From: Stomoxys calcitrans
Lineage: Eukaryota > Arthropoda > Insecta > Diptera > Muscidae
Assembly: GCF_963082655.1 (NCBI RefSeq)
Contig: NC_081553.1
Location: forward strand, 47,551,527 to 47,615,526
Reading direction: 5' to 3'
Length of the DNA stretch: 64,000 nt
Under the pieces are notes generated by a model. That model did no database searches and was not told the origin of the DNA. It was given only the letters and a program-made list of their open reading frames with translations. The position numbers and the translations under genes are program-made. Position 1 is the first letter of the stretch. Every line of letters starts with the position of its first letter. Below, one piece after another: positions 34,141 to 45,510 of the stretch.

Positions 34141-35195
34141 TGTTCTGACAAAGAAAAGAGTCCGTCGAATTTCGCAATAATTTAATAGGCATTCTCGCTG
34201 TGAATGAAGTCCGTGCTAGGCTTGAGAGAAAATTTCCCTACATTTTTTTCTTTAGAGATAATTCATTGAAATTTAATTTTAGGGGGATTGTTTGAAAACA
34301 TTAAATTTTTTTGTAAAACTTCATAAACTAAAGAAATACCGATTTAATGATCACCACAATCTTTGCACTCAATATAACCCAACTTACCTGTACAATGTTT
34401 AGCAGGAAATTCGTATATTGATGAATAGGTAATAATAGCACTTTGTTTACAAAAAACATTTTTTTTCTACTTTTTAAACCCTTTTTTTTTGCTAATACAA
34501 CACGGTCACCACTATGTTTCATTGGTAAAGCACTTGACTAAGTGAAGCTTCATCTTGGGCAAACAACAACAACAACACTTAAATTGCAACAACATTGAAA
34601 TTTGCACCACCTCTCTCACACTCTCTTTGCACAAAAACAACAAACATTATTATGGATACACACACACGGCGAAGCACAAACGCAAAAAAAACCGCAGCCC
34701 AACATAAAATTTTTTACCGATCCTTTTTTTTTTGGCAAATTCCAATGCATTTTTAAAGAATTTCCAAATAAATTGATTGATATATTAATTGCACTTCACT
34801 TTTCTTTACATTTATCACATTTTTTGATAGTTTCCACGGGTTTTGACAACTATTTAACTAAATCTTTTATGAGGGCCTAATTTAGCGTGCGAACGATTGA
34901 AAAATGTTAATGAAACTGAGAAAAAGAAGAAGAAGGTGAGCAACAAGTGGTAAACAGAGTGCGAAGGAAAGTGGTGGTGAGAGACAAGACAACGGCAATT
35001 TTGAGAGCTTTGGTTGTATACATATTTTAGACATTTTTGTTGGATTTGTTTAAAGGTTTCAAGAAAGAGACAACGTTTGTTGTTTCGCAATGTTTTGGTT
35101 TTCAGTTAATGAGGATAAGAAATTAGAATTTTTTGAAACTCTAGTGCCTTTAAAGACCCCTTAGGCTTATTTTGATATGTTTTTCATTTGAAGTT
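34141..35195. other. unique island with traces of the 29-bp repeat
   Basis: 34219-34275 holds two worn units of the 29-bp satellite (GAGAGAAAATTTCCC, TTCATTGAAATT). There is an AAC microsatellite at 34563-34580 and A/T runs. A 92-codon frame (34602-34880) has no recognisable domain. Confidence 0.45.
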
Positions 35196-35590
35196 CTCGG
35201 CATATGAATAGATCAAGATATCAAAATAGATTTTGATCCTTTATATAAAATTTGGTGTTGCGCTTTGTCTGTTCTTCTTGGGGAAATACCCCACCCACAA
35301 CACCACCCCAAATTGACAAGCAATACGATCAAGTCGATAAAGGTGTGAAATAAATGGTCTTTGGGAGTAGACAACGAATCTTTTATTGACATTTTTCTCC
35401 AAGTGTCTGGGGGCCAACCCACTCCAAAAAAGACCCCAAAACAGAAATTTGAGTTGATCGGAACAATATGGGAATCAAATGAAAGATCTTTGTTGGTAAA
35501 CTACGAATCCGTTATTTAGCTTTGGGGCTTAGTGTATGGGGCGCATTTTAACTCCCATAGGACATGTAAGTCGATCTGCATATTATGAGA
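35196..35590 (+). repeat. GR repeat fragment
   Basis: Units with GGGAGTAGACAACGAATC, CCAAGTGTCTGGGGGCC and ACAATATGGGAATCAAATG. It joins a CTR-A 3' end at 35594. Confidence 0.6.
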
Positions 35591-35593
35591 CTC

Positions 35594-36069
35594 AAACAAA
35601 TAAAACCATGGTAAGTTTGGCTGGGCCGAATCTTATATACCCTCCACCATGGATTGCATTTGTCAAGATCTTTGGCCGGTAAGTCTTTAAAGACAAATGG
35701 ATAAAAATTGCTTTGCTATTACAGCTATATCAGGTAATGAATCGATTCGCCCCATTCTTGGATGTTGGAGGCTATAATAGAAGCCATTGTGCATCATATC
35801 AATCAAATCGTATAAGAATTCCGCCATTTAAGGGCTCAAAAAGTAAAATCGGGAGATCGGTTTATTAGGAAGCTATATCAAGTTATAAACCGATTCGGAG
35901 GGTATAATGAAAGACTTTTAAGAGTAGAGCACGAATCTGATATCTTAATTTGGTAAAAAAATGTTCAAGGACAGCCCAAAAGCCACCAAAAGAACCTTCA
36001 AAAGGACATGTGAGTCGACCGGGACAAAAGCAAGATTTTTGGAAGGAAATTACAATGCTAAAGTTTAAA
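35594..36069 (-). mobile_element. CTR-A 3' end fragment joined to a GR repeat piece
   Basis: 35594-35905 has the CTR-A 3' end in reverse (GGCTGGGCCGAATCTTATAT, ACCCTCCACCATGGATTGC) and just over one monomer. At 35905 it switches within GGAGGGTATAATGAAAG to GR repeat words (AGAGTAGAGCACGAATCTG) up to 36069. The stem-loop is weakened (TTTGGCTGGGCCGAA). Confidence 0.65.
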
Positions 36070-36986
36070 TTTGTAGAAAAAAATTTTGGTCTTTTTGTTA
36101 GCCATATCCAAATATAGATCGATCTAAACCATAAACGACACGAATGTCGAAAGGCCTAACATAAATCACTGTGTCAAATTTCAGCGAAATCGGATTATAA
36201 ATGTGCCTTTTATGGGGCCAAGACTTTAAATCAAGAGATTGGTCTATATGTCAGCTATAACCAAATCTGGACCGATCTGGTCCAAATTTAAGAAGAATAT
36301 TGAAGGGCCTAACGCAACTCACTGTCCCAAATTTCGGCGAAATCGGACAATAACTGCCCCTTTTATGGGCCCAAAACCAAATCTGGACCGATTTAAACCA
36401 ATTTGAAGCAGGATATTGAAGGGTCTAACACAACTCACTTTCACAAAATCGGACAATAAATGCACATTTTATGGGCCCAAGACCTTAAATCAAAAGATCA
36501 GTCAATATGGCAGCTATATCCAAATCTGGACCAAATTAAAGAAAGATGTCGAAGAGCCTAACACAACTCATTGTTCCAAAATCAGCAGCAATATCAGATA
36601 ATAAATGTGGCTTTTATGGGCCTAAATCGGCGGATCGGTCTATATGAAAGCAATATCCAAATCTGCACCGATCTGGGCCAAATTGAAGTGGGATGTCGAC
36701 TGTCCGAATACAACTCACTGTTCCAAATTTCAGCAAAATCGAATAATAAAAATGGCTTTTATGGGCTTAAAACCCTAAATCGGCGGATCGGTCTATATGG
36801 GGGCTATATCAAGATAAAGTCGGATATAGCCCATCTTCGAACATAACCTGCTTATGGACAAAAAAAAGAATTTGTGCAAAGTTTCAGCTCAATGTCTCTA
36901 TTTTTTAAGACTGTAGCCTAATTTCAACAGACAGACGGACGGACATGGCTAGATCGTCTTATCCTGATCAAGAATATATATACATT
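36070..36986 (-). mobile_element. CTR-B element, internal and 5' block, interrupted by SINE
   Basis: About five monomers (GGGCCTAACGCAACTCACTG, GGCTTTTATGGGC), then ATGGGGGCTATATCAAGATA and the conserved block with AACAGACAGACGGACGGACA and CAAGAATATATATAC, where a SINE breaks it. The hairpin that should follow is absent beyond the SINE. Confidence 0.8.
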
Positions 36987-37222
36987 GCAAATGCAAATTT
37001 TGCCCATGAACATTCCACTTAGGAACAGGGACAAATTTCTCACATATCAATGAGTGCAGTCCGATTCAAGTTTAAGATCAATGATAAGGGGCCTCCCTTT
37101 TATAGCCAAGTCCGAACGGCGTGCCGCAGTGCGACACCTCTTCGGAAAGAAGTTTTACATGGCATAGTACCTCACAAATGTTGCCAACATTAGGAGGGGA
37201 AAACCACCATTGAAAATTTTTT
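36987..37222 (-). mobile_element. tRNA-derived SINE, copy 5
   Basis: Tail to body in reverse: GCAAATTTTGCCCATGAACA, ATCAATGAGTGCAGTCC, GGCGTGCCGCAGTGCGACAC, GGGGAAAACCACC. The tRNA-like head is missing. It interrupts the CTR-B 5' block, so it is younger than that element. Confidence 0.8.
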
Positions 37223-37955
37223 CTGGCCAATTGACCTACATCAATATGATATTGTTTTACAAAATTTCGCGCGGATAGCTTATTTAACATAAGTTTCTAT
37301 TTCCCTTCATATAAGATCCAACTTCGTTTAAACAATTTTCTTCATCATGCATATAATTTTCCATACAAGTTGAGGAAAATACACATAGAAATCGGAAAAA
37401 CAGTAAATTATCTGGCTTTTATGTTGGTAATTTGTACTATTATCCAATAAATGTCTTTGTAAAAGTTCTTCCATAAACATGCACACACACACACACGCAC
37501 ACATTGAGATATGCTCAGTTGTACCCATACTGCAAACCTAGTAAGTAGCAATGCAAATGTAGTTGTAATAAACAAGCAGTAGAAAGACTACGTACAAGAA
37601 ATAGAAATAAGGAACCGAAACTAAGAGACTCCATAAAGATGTTAAGATTATGCAGGACAAGAAAGTCTTTCAAGAGAAACACATAGATAGTCATAGTTGT
37701 AATGGTAGTGAAGCATATATTGTACATGTGTGTATGTCTTACGTTGAACACATGTATGTATACATATAATTGAGCATGCTGGCATATTATTGAGAAGATA
37801 TAAATCTGTTGAACTCGCATCTATTGTAAGTTAATAAGAGGGTTTGTATGCGCTCACTCAGGAGTGTCCAAACTCTTGGTAACATTTTCATGCAAATTAC
37901 GATGAAGATTAGAGATTTTGGAGAAATCGAAAATGAAATTTAGACGAGAATTTCT
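37223..37955. other. unique AT-rich island
   Basis: Apart from a short monomer trace at 37225-37290 (CCAATTGACCTACATCAATA) there is no repeat homology and no gene I can support. It includes a CA microsatellite at 37482-37504. Confidence 0.45.
37482..37504. repeat. (CA)n microsatellite
   Basis: About 11 CA units with one CG interruption. Confidence 0.9.
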
Positions 37956-39440
37956 GTCATTTTTTTTTATTTGTTTGTCTGCTCCGTATAGATTCATAAA
38001 CGGCTGAACCGATTACCTTGATTTTTCACAGATTGTGTAGGTTGGTCTGGAAGGAACACAGGCTATATAATTTTTTGATATCGGGAGGGGGGCGGACCCT
38101 CCCCCTTACTCAAAAAGTACTACCTAAATATAAAAGTGAACCGATCGGGACAATATGAGATTTAAATGAAAGGTTTTCAAGAGAGGAGGACGAATTTCAT
38201 AATAAAAGTTGGGTCCAAGTACCTGGGGGGCCGCCTCAGCCCCAAAACCCCTTAAAATAGGTTTATTTGACGATCATGAGAATATGGGATTCAAATGAAA
38301 GGTATTCGGGAGTAGATTACGATTATGGGTATCAAATGAAAAGTATGAGGGAGTAGATAACGATTCTGGATACAAATTCATGTCGCAGTATAGGGGGTCA
38401 CCCCATCCCCATAATAAAGCCCAAAAGGGGCACATTCGCCAATCACGGATATATGGGACTCGATTTGTTTGTTCCGTATAGACTGAAAAACGGCAGAACA
38501 GATTTTCTCGAAATTTTCGCATATTGTGTAGGTTGGTCTGGAAGGAAACATAGGCTATATAATTTTTCGGTATCGGAAGGTGGACGGACCCTTCCCCATA
38601 TGCCAAAAACACAACCCAAAGTTAAAAGTGGACCGATCGGTGCAATATAGGTATCAAATGAAAGGTATTGGAGAGTAGAATACGAATATGGTATCAAAAT
38701 TTGAGACTAAGTACCCGTCGGGCCGACCCAACCCCAAAAAATCCCCCAAACAGACATATTGGACGTTCATTTCAATATGGTAGAGTAGATTTCGAATCTG
38801 GCATACAAAAACCGATCGAAGTATAGTGGGCCCGCCACCCCTCAAAAACGCCATTAGACCCGTTATGACTATATGATACTTCGCTGGACCGATTTTCATA
38901 AAATTTTCATAGATTAAGTAGGTTTGTCTGGAAGGAAACATAGGCTATATAATTTTAAGATATCGGGTGGAGGCGGACCCTCCTCCTTACCACCTAAAAG
39001 CCACCCATATCCGAAAGTTGTCCGATGGGCATAATAAGGGTATCAAATGAAAGGTTTTGGAGACCAGAAAACGAATGTGGTATTAAAATTTGGATCCAAG
39101 TACCCAGTCAAATGGGTTATTTCACCCATTATGACAATATGGGACTCAAATGAAAAGTATTTGAGAGTAGAAAAAGAATTTGATATCCAATTTTGGAGCC
39201 AAGTATTTGGGGTACGCCCTAAAGCACCCCCTAAAATTAACTTAATTTCCGTTGGGAATAAAGAACGAATTTGATATTTATTTTCAGTGCAAAGTGCCGA
39301 TGGCCGCCCTAGCCCCAAAACACCCTCCAAAAGGTTCATATTTACCGGCCATGGCAATATGGGGCTCAAATTAAAGGGATTTGGAAGTGCAGCACGAATT
39401 TGATACTCATATTTGAGTCGAAATGTCTGAGGTACCATCC
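37956..39440 (+). repeat. GR repeat, long composite copy
   Basis: Parallel to 23590-25260: leader (CGGCTGAACCGATTACC), second leader about 490 bp on (CGGCAGAACAGATTTTCTC), third near 38880 (GGACCGATTTTCATAAAA), G/C-rich blocks and GACTCAAATGAAAAGTATT. It ends with TTTGAGTCGAAATGTCTGA, as the other long copy does, close to a SINE. Confidence 0.65.
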
Positions 39441-39445
39441 CTCCA

Positions 39446-39587
39446 CTAATGAGAACTTTACTTCAAGTTTAAACTCAGCCGAGTCCGAACGGCGTCCAGC
39501 ACTGCGACACCTCCTTGAGGAAATTTTTTAAATGACCATGCATGGCATTGTACTTCGCAAATGTCGCCAACATTAAGAGAGGATAAT
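39446..39587 (-). mobile_element. tRNA-derived SINE, copy 6 (truncated)
   Basis: Body words GAGTCCGAACGGCGTCCAGC, GCGACACCTCCTTGAGG, CATGGCATTGTACTTCGC and CGCCAACATTAAGAG in reverse. Head and tail are missing. Confidence 0.75.
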
Positions 39588-40454
39588 ATATTTTCCAGTG
39601 TAATATATTTTCTTTTAATCACTCGGAGTATGGACAAGGTTTCCCCTACCTGTAAGTCTATTTATGCTCTTCACTTTGCCCCACTCTGAATTGCAAGGGG
39701 GGCAGTGCTTAAGAAGGCGTGTAATTGAAACATTCAAAAGACAATTTCCAAGTCTTAGCACAGACACACATAATGAACATAAAAGTTATGGTCCTCTGCT
39801 CTCTGTAGTCTATTCAAAAAGACGAAAAGAAAAAGAAACGAAACGAATACCAACTAAATAGTGAAAGAGGATTCTTTATCCCCAATACACAATCAAAATC
39901 AGCAGAACTGATGACGATGGTGTTGGTGTTGGTGTTGGCGATGGTGATGATGAGGATGATAATATAATGGCCTCTACGGTATTGTGCTTTGCCATTTAGT
40001 CCTTTGGTGTGAGTTGGGTAGTTAACAGAAAAATCGTATCGATGAAAGAACTTCCAACATGGCAGTCTCAGAAGTTCTATGTTATGCTTGGGTCCTTGGC
40101 ATTAGCAATGGCAATAACCAATCAGGCATTAAGTATCCTTCGTGTTTTGGTATATATTGCCAACCAGGATTACATTGAGAGAGAGTATATGTGTGTGTGT
40201 GTGTTTGAGTGTTTGTAAGTGTTCCGGTTTTACTCGATTAAATGACAAATACATGTCACTGCCATAGGGAAACAATAATTGGAGGTCATAAAGATCGAAA
40301 CGATTGAACAATTTGTCTCCAAATTTATGACTCCTTATTCTGGGGGATAGAAATAAATTAGAAATGTAAGAATGAAATGCTCAAATTGATTTTTAAATAA
40401 CAATTCGGAAAGGATTTTTTTCAAGTACAAATATTTAGGAAATTTGTAATGTCA
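39588..40454. other. unique island with small simple repeats
   Basis: No gene supported. A GGTGTT/GATGAT-rich patch lies at 39912-39962 and a short GT run at 40190-40204. Confidence 0.45.
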
Positions 40455-42246
40455 GCAAGTAAAATGGCAATAAGTTCGGCCGGGTCGAACTTTGGATATA
40501 AGTCACTACTCAATTTTTTTGAACAAAATATTTGTCTTTTGGCAGCTATATCCAAATATAAACCGATCTGAACCGTATAGGACACGGATGTCGAAAAACC
40601 TAACATAAGTCACTGGGCCAAATTTCAACGAAATCGGATAATAAATGCGCTTTTTACACGGCCAAGACCCTAAATCGAGAGATCGGTCTATATGGCAGCT
40701 ATATCCAAATCTGGGCCGATCTGAACCAAATTGCGGCAGGTTATCGAAGGGCTTAACGCAACTCGCGGTCCCAAATTTCTTCAAAATCGGACAATAAATG
40801 CGCTTTTTATGGGCCCAAGACCTTAAATCGATGGATCGGTCTTTATGGCAGCTATATCCAAATCTGGACTGATCTGGGCAAAATTGAAAGACGATATCAA
40901 ACAGCCTAATACAACCCATTGTCCCAAATGTCGGCAAAATCGGACAATAAATGCGCCTTTTATGGGTCCAAGAGATAGTCGACAGATCGGTCTATATGGC
41001 AGCTATACCCATATCTGGACCTATCTGGGCCAAATTAAAGAAGGATGTCGAAGGTTTTTACACAACTCATTGTCCCAAATTTCGACGAAATCGGATAATA
41101 AATGCACCTTTTATGGGGCCAAGACTTAACATCGAGATATCGGTCTATATGGCAGCTATATCCAAATATGGACCAATTTGAGCCAATTTTAAGAAAAATG
41201 TCAAACAGCTTAACACAACTCACTGTCCCAAATTTCGGCGAAATCGGACAATAAATGCGCCTTTTATGGGCCCAAAACTTAAAATCGAGAGATCGGTCTA
41301 CATGGCAGCTATATTCAAATCTGGACCGATCTGAGCCAAATTGAAGAAGAATCTTTTATGGTCCCAAAACCTTAAATCGATTTATCGGTTAATATGGCAG
41401 CTATATCCAAATCTGAACCGATCTGTGCCATATTGCAGAAATATATCGAGGGGCTCAACTTAACTCACTGTCCCAAATTTCGGCGACATCGGACAATAAA
41501 TGCGCCTTATATGGGCTCAAAATCTAAAATCAAGAGATCGGTCTATATGGCAACTATATCCTAATCTGGACCGATCTGGGCCAAATTGAAGAAGGACGTC
41601 GAAGGACCTTTCACAACTCACTGTTCCAAATTTTTGCAAAATCGGATAATTAATGCGCCTTTTATGGGCCCAAAACCCCAAATCGAGAGATCGGTCTATA
41701 TAGCATCTATATTCAAATCTGGACCTATCTGGGCCAAATTGAAGAAAGATAACGAAGGACCTTGCACAACTCACTGTCCCAAATTTCAGCAAAATCGGAT
41801 AATAAATGCGCCTTTTATGGGCCCAAGACCTTAAACCGAGAAATCGGTATATATGGCAACTATATCCAAATCTGGACCGATCTGGGCCAAATTGAAGAAG
41901 GACGTCGAAGGACCTCACACAACTCGCTGTCACAAATTTCAGCAAAATCTGATAACAAATGTGGCTTTTATGGACCTAAGACCCTAAATCGGCGGATCGG
42001 TCTATATGGGAGCTATATCAAGATATAGTCCGATATAGCCCATCTTCGAACTTAACCTGCCTAAAGACATAAAAAGAAACTCTACAAATTTTCAGCTCAA
42101 TATCTGTAGTTTTAAAAATTGTAGCGTAATTTCAACAGACAGACAAACAGACGGACGAACATGGCTAGATCGTCGAAGATTACTACGACGATCAAGAATA
42201 TATATATATATATATACTTTATAGGGTCGGAAATGGATATTTCGAT
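40455..42246 (-). mobile_element. CTR-B element, about ten monomers, 5' hairpin lost
   Basis: Starts with AAGTAAAATGGCAATAAGTT and TTCGGCCGGGTCGAA; monomers with CCAAATTTCGGCGACATCGG follow to about 42030, then the conserved block (CAACAGACAGACAAACAGAC, CGAACATGGCTAGATCG). The TATATA core is expanded to about nine TA units at 42199-42216. It stops at GGATATTTCGATC, before the hairpin. Confidence 0.85.
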
Positions 42247-43149
42247 CAGGGTCCTATGTATGAAGGCATACATGAGGACGCTTGTAGAATTTCATCGCGC
42301 CCCCTGTGAAAACCATTGCATCGAGTTCCCGTGTCTGAGCAGACTTATCTGAGACACATTTGCAAGATGGCCTAGTTCGGAGACAAATCGCCTAACTAAG
42401 ATGAAAAAACCTGGCACCCTTTAGGCCCAAACTTGAACATAATAAGATTTCGATCGCCTCATCCTCATCGAGACATGTTTCATAGTATGCAGAGGGTGCA
42501 TAACACAGTGCTCGCCTAAAATTCTGAATTTAGTACACAGTGACCTCTTACCAAAGGCCGGCTAGCAGTTCCTCGCCCCTCTTCGGTCGACGGTAGGCCA
42601 GAGTCCACCTCGGTATCCATATACAGATTTTCACCACTCCACCGCCTTCGCACTGACCATCGCCTTTTCGATCTTCAATAGTTCAATCGGCGAATGGTTT
42701 GCTCGCAGTGAAGGACTCCCTCTGAAATATTGGTTCGCCTTCTAATTTCCTAGAATACCAAGGTATCGGGGAACACAATTTAGCGCTATGTCTGAGCCCT
42801 GAGTTTATTCAGAGATTACAAACACTCCGCCACATACTTCGATCTCAATATCCTCCGCTATACTCTTTACATAATCCTGACGTGGTTTTGTCATGGGGTC
42901 TTATCTTCGGCTAAAGTATGCCAGTAATCTCCAAAGCTTACCTTTAAGGACCCTCAAACCTTGCTGGTTTGCAGGAGCAGAGCAACTCGGTCGGGTAGAT
43001 TCGGTAGATTTCTTCTGTATTCGGACAGGCAGGGTTTATTGGGTTTTCTGGCAGTTGTGCTTTCCGCTGAAACTCAGTAATGTTCTGCTCGTGGGCAAAT
43101 TTGGGGCTTGGATTTGACTTAGACGTGTACCTTGGATAGCTACATTACT
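42247..43149. other. unrecognised GC-richer stretch
   Basis: Compositionally unlike its neighbours (less AT-rich, no CTR words). It directly precedes the LINE-S remnant and could be the decayed upstream part of that element, but I recognise no reverse transcriptase block in any frame. A 74-codon frame (42893-43117) has no family I know. Confidence 0.4.
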
Positions 43150-44210
43150 TCGGCCAGTTACTGAAAATATAAGAGCAGAGTTAGAGTGCGGGGCAAAGAG
43201 GGCACTTCACCTTACGAGGCGTTGAATATCATTCTCGATCTTAAGCTTGACACCTATAAGTTGGGTGTGTGGCAACAAAGATCGCTATAAGATTCAGGGA
43301 GTAGGGAACTCCACGCTTCACGGACTTAGGCCATTCTTTTGTTGTGCCGGGAGATGCTGGTGCCGCGTGGCCCCATGCTATATGTGCGCGATCGATTATA
43401 TACCAGAAGGGACCTTCTTTGTGGATAAGTTGGAAGTTGGTTTCCCCGCAAGAGGATCTCTGGGGGTTGGGGACAACCCGCCGTTCCCAGGCACTGGATC
43501 AGGAGTTTTCCTTGAATTCCTTAGAATCAGGAAGTCTTATAGACTTCTGGACAGGTGCAGTGTCCAGAGAGAGGCCTTAGTGATCCTGAAGGCGCTGGAG
43601 ACGATGTTGATGCGGTGGCGGTGGCTTGATCAGACTGTCACCATATACGAGGACAGTCAAGCGGTGCTAAAAGATCTGGCGTCGGACCTTGCAAAAAGAT
43701 GCCAGGAACTTCTTTGAACCATCGGAAATGCTGTCAGGCTCTGCTGGGTCCCTGGCCAACAAGGTGTGGCGGGGAACGAAGCGCCCGACAAGCTGGCCAG
43801 AAATGGGTTACTGATTGCCGCAGATCTTACTATGGAATCAGTGAGACCTCCTCTGTGCGACTTTCTTGGTAGGGAGGACGCCTTCTACAATGTTCCCGAC
43901 GTGGGAAACATAACGTCACTTATCCTGGCATTGAGAAAGCATGACCTAGGACTGGTAATAGGAGTCCTGACTGGTCATTGCAACGTCAAGTCTTTGGCGT
44001 CGCGCTGGTCGCAGGAGAGGCAGACTTTTTCAGAATGTGCAATGACGAGGAGGAGTTGAAGACTGTCGAGAACTTGTTGTGTCACTGCCCTGCAATTGCG
44101 AAGAGAAGACACAGGATAATGGGTGCAAAGCATTTTCCGAGCCTGGATTCCCCACCGAACCTATTGTTCTGCAGAGGCTTGAATTTGACTGACTTATCTT
44201 ATGCGTAAGT
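43150..44210 (+). pseudogene. LINE-S: RNase H and C-terminal cysteine domain, degraded
   Basis: About 43200: TSPYEALNIILDL, the segment after the reverse transcriptase in many fly LINEs. 43480-43850: an RNase H domain (EALVILKALETM, then IYEDSQAVL, then WVPGQQGVAGNEAPDKLA), the part that removes the RNA strand of the hybrid. 43920-44200: VLTGHCNVKSLASRW and, in another frame, CNDEEELKTVENLLCHCPA, the C-terminal cysteine/histidine domain. A stop at about 43717 and a frameshift near 44030 break the frame. RNase H places it in an I/LOA/R1-like group rather than classical Jockey. The reverse transcriptase is absent or unrecognisable upstream. It ends in YA* at about 44207, where a CTR-A element begins. 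Confidence 0.85.
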
Positions 44211-44212
44211 TT

Positions 44213-45466
44213 CGTTGTTTTATTATATCCTTCATAGGATGGGTATAAACTAATTTCGTCAGTCCGTTTGTAACACCTCGAAATATGGATCTAGGACCCC
44301 ATAAAGTATATATATTCTTGATCGTCATGACATTTTAAGTCGATCTACCCATGTTCGCCCGTCTGTCCGTCCGTCTGTCGAAAGCACGCTAACTTTCGAA
44401 GGAGTAAAGCGAAGCTCTTGAAATTTTGCACAAATATATCTTATTAGTGTAGGTCGGTTGGGATTGTAAATTAGCCAAATCGGTCCACGCTTTGATAAAG
44501 CTACCATATAAACCGATCTTGGGATTTGACTTCTTGAACTACCAGAGGGCGCAATTCTTATCCGATTTGGTCTAAATCGGTTCATAACCCGATATAGCTT
44601 CCATATAAACTGACCCTGGGTCTTAACTTCTACAGCTTCTAGAGGGTTCAATTCTTATTTGTGTAGGTCGGTTGGGATTGTAAATGGGCCATATAAACCG
44701 ATCTTGGGACTTGACTTCTTGAACTTCCAGAGGGCGCAATTCTTATCCTTTTTTGGCTGAAATTTTGCACGAAGCGTTTTGACACTACTTCCGATAACTG
44801 TGCCAAATATGGTCTATCGGTTCTTATATAATCGGTTCATAACCTGATATAGCTACCATATAAACCGACCCTGGGTCTTGATTTCTAGAGGTTCTAGAGG
44901 GCTCAATTCTTATCCAGTATGGCTGAAATTTTGCAAGACGTGTTCTAGTATGACTCTCAACAACTGTACAAAGTATAGTCTAAATCAGTCCATAACCTGA
45001 TATAGCCACCATATAAACCGATCTCCCGATTAGACTTCTTGAGCCTCTAGAGGGCGTAATTCCTATCGGATTTGGCTAAAATTTTGCACGAAGCGTTTTG
45101 ACACTACTTCCGACAAATGTACCAAGTATGGTCTATCGGTTTTAATATAATCGGTTAATAACCTGATATAGCTGCCATATAATCTGATCTTCGGTCATGA
45201 CTTTTTGAGTCTCTATAGGGCGCAATTCTCATCCGATTTTAGCGAAATTTTGCACAATGAATTCTACTATGGTATCCATCATCCAAACCAAGTATGATCT
45301 GAATTGGTCCATAACCTGATATGGCTCCAATAGTATGGCAATTTTTATCCATTATCCTTTGTTTGCCTATAATGAGTCACGGGCAAAGAACGTGTCAAAT
45401 GCTAACCATGGTAGAGGGTATATAAGATTCGGCCCGGCCGAACTTAGCATGCTTTTACTTGTCTAG
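44213..45466 (+). mobile_element. CTR-A element, full length, about six monomers
   Basis: 5' hairpin is partly shortened (TATATCCTTCATAGGATGGG); block CCATAAAGTATATATATTC, CCGTCTGTCCGTCCGTCTG and CTTTCGAAGGAGTAAAG; monomers to about 45320; then CCATGGTAGAGGGTATATAA, stem-loop TTCGGCCCGGCCGAA and CTTAGCATGCTTTTACTTGT. Two monomers carry an added TATCGGTT.TTATATAATC stretch near 44820 and 45140, a shared insertion. Confidence 0.85.
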
Positions 45467-45510
45467 TATATGACTGAATTTGGGTGACTGGATCGTACTC
45501 TCGACGGTGA

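Noticed and set aside
40506..42028. Several 80-143 codon frames with repeated CHIDRSLDLRSW-like peptides
   Set aside because: Same artefact, from CTR-B monomers read on either strand.
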